64,000 nucleotides of DNA from Arenimonas donghaensis DSM 18148 = HO3-R19 (lineage in GTDB: Bacteria; Pseudomonadota; Gammaproteobacteria; Xanthomonadales; Xanthomonadaceae). Under the pieces are notes generated by a model that was not told where the DNA came from, did no database searches, and saw nothing but the letters and a program-made list of their open reading frames with translations. Numbering within the stretch: the stretch's first letter is position 1; each line of letters opens with the position of its first letter. Of this stretch, positions 63,160-64,000 are shown one piece after another. The stretch covers positions 34,954-98,953 of the forward strand of contig NZ_AVCJ01000048.1 of the NCBI RefSeq assembly GCF_000743535.1, written 5' to 3'. The position numbers were made by a program, and so were the translations under genes.

Positions 63160-63223
63160 CGGCCCTAGGCGTGGGCGCCCGGGTGTGCCTAGAATCGCGC
63201 TGGGGAATCACTCGGAGAGACGG

Positions 63224-64000
63224 ATGCCCGCATCCGCACCACCTCCGCACGCGCCGGCCCCGACGCTGGCGTCGCGGCCACTGCCGGACAGGGTTCGCAG
63301 CCTGTTGGGCGGCATCCTTGAGTATGCGTCCGATGAAATCGAACGCACGCTCGTGGGAACGCTCAACGAGTTCGAGCAGCAGCTGTTCAAATACGCTGAA
63401 CAGGCCCGCAGCAACATCGTGCAAACGCGCTGGCTGGAAGCGCAGCGGCTGGTCAAGCGCACGCGGCCCGACCTGGTGCCGCGCTTCCTGATCGCGCTGG
63501 AGGCCGAGCTCGCCTGCATCAAGGATCCGCCCGGCCAGAAGCCGCTGATCGGCGGCTTCCGTTTCAACCGCGACGAAATGGCCCTGGTGGACAACCTGGA
63601 GATGGACGAGGCCACGGTGCTGGCCGAGGTCGCGGGCCGCGTGGAAGTACGCAACAGCCTGCCGCTCTACCTGCTGGGGCAGCGTTTCGGCGTGCTGGCG
63701 GGCAAGCCGGCCTTCGATGCCGAGACCCTGCCGGTCGGGCCGCACAGCCTGTCGCGCATGCTGCGCCAGGCCGCCGAATGCCTGGAGCTGAGCGCCGAGC
63801 ATCGCGCGCTGCTGTACCGCACCTTCGAACGCCACCTGTCGCCGCTGTACGGCACCTTCATCGAATCGATCAACACCTACCTGTCCCGCAACGGCGTGCT
63901 GCCCAACCTGCACTACGTTCCGGTCCGTGCACGGCCGATGGCGGCTGCCAGCCCGGCGAAGCCCCGGCAGGCGCCGGCCAGCGACGCCAGCACGCCTGCC
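63224..64000 (+). CDS. DUF1631-family protein, 5' part only
   Basis: An open frame of 259 codons with no stop before the window edge. It begins MPASAPPPHAPAPTLASRPL, preceded by CGGAGAG at suitable spacing, and contains RVRSLLGGILEYASDEIERT, LVPRFLIALEAELA, LVDNLEMDEATVLAEVAGRVE, LPLYLLGQRFGVL and SPLYGTFIESINTYLSRNGVLPNL (in parts). This pattern fits DUF1631, a large cytoplasmic protein family of Gammaproteobacteria with unknown function. A TAGAAT near 63189 may be its -10. The C-terminal part lies outside the window. Confidence 0.8.
   Translation, partial: MPASAPPPHAPAPTLASRPLPDRVRSLLGGILEYASDEIERTLVGTLNEFEQQLFKYAEQARSNIVQTRWLEAQRLVKRTRPDLVPRFLIALEAELACIKDPPGQKPLIGGFRFNRDEMALVDNLEMDEATVLAEVAGRVEVRNSLPLYLLGQRFGVLAGKPAFDAETLPVGPHSLSRMLRQAAECLELSAEHRALLYRTFERHLSPLYGTFIESINTYLSRNGVLPNLHYVPVRARPMAAASPAKPRQAPASDASTPA

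Overview
The window is GC-rich, gene-dense bacterial chromosome. Gene content and order point to a gammaproteobacterium of the Lysobacterales (Xanthomonadales) or a close relative. Supporting signs are the yicC/gmk-rpoZ-spoT-ridA-recG block, pilMNOPQ divergent from a class A PBP, rimB-rimK, a class I fructose aldolase with other glycolytic genes, a YfiF/TrmG-type methyltransferase, and GTGGGAGG-headed palindromic repeats. The genus cannot be fixed from the sequence alone. No phage, insertion sequence, CRISPR array or rRNA was seen, so this is mostly core genome with one accessory-looking sulfur module.

Layout. 1-1.8 kb: rimB-rimK (minus) with a terminator, and tRNA-Gly(CCC). 1.8-8.8 kb: plus-strand thiS, thiG, trmB and an SLC13/RCK permease, then a Rieske protein (minus), a small membrane protein, a palindromic repeat, an FAH-family hydrolase, mscL and an M28 peptidase. 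8.8-15.2 kb (minus): a gluzincin-like protein, TrmG-like methyltransferase, and an RND permease with its adaptor. 15.4-22.6 kb: glycolytic genes on the minus strand (fba, pyk, HAD phosphatase, pgk, gap), interrupted by plus-strand GNAT and Sua5/TsaC genes. 22.8-25.2 kb: S1/P1 nuclease and a BlaI/BlaR1-type pair.

25.3-35.6 kb: an acetyl-CoA hydrolase/transferase gene and then the most interesting block. This holds a Blh/ETHE1-like persulfide dioxygenase; a minus-strand run of SQR-like flavoprotein, DUF2892 membrane protein, RND adaptor, RND permease, DUF3365 haem lipoprotein and thioredoxin 2; and a divergent ArsR repressor with the BigR/SqrR cysteine pair. Together these look like a persulfide-sensing sulfide oxidation module with its own RND pump.

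35.6-48.6 kb: tkt, a dicarboxylate/amino acid symporter, a cNMP-binding EAL protein, pilQPONM, divergent mrcA and a conserved unknown gene. 48.7-51.5 kb: gltA, rpmE2 and a nucleoside hydrolase. 51.5-58.2 kb: recG, ridA, spoT, rpoZ, gmk and yicC (minus), divergent from rph, rdgB, hemW and a CPXCG protein (58.3-61 kb). 61-63.1 kb: a cobalamin riboswitch and btuB-like receptor. From 63.2 kb: a DUF1631 gene cut by the window edge.

The only stretch longer than 300 bases without a gene is 60979-61305, which holds the cobalamin riboswitch and its expression platform. Several genes lack a Shine-Dalgarno and have a -10-like box 6-8 bases before the start codon, suggesting leaderless mRNAs.
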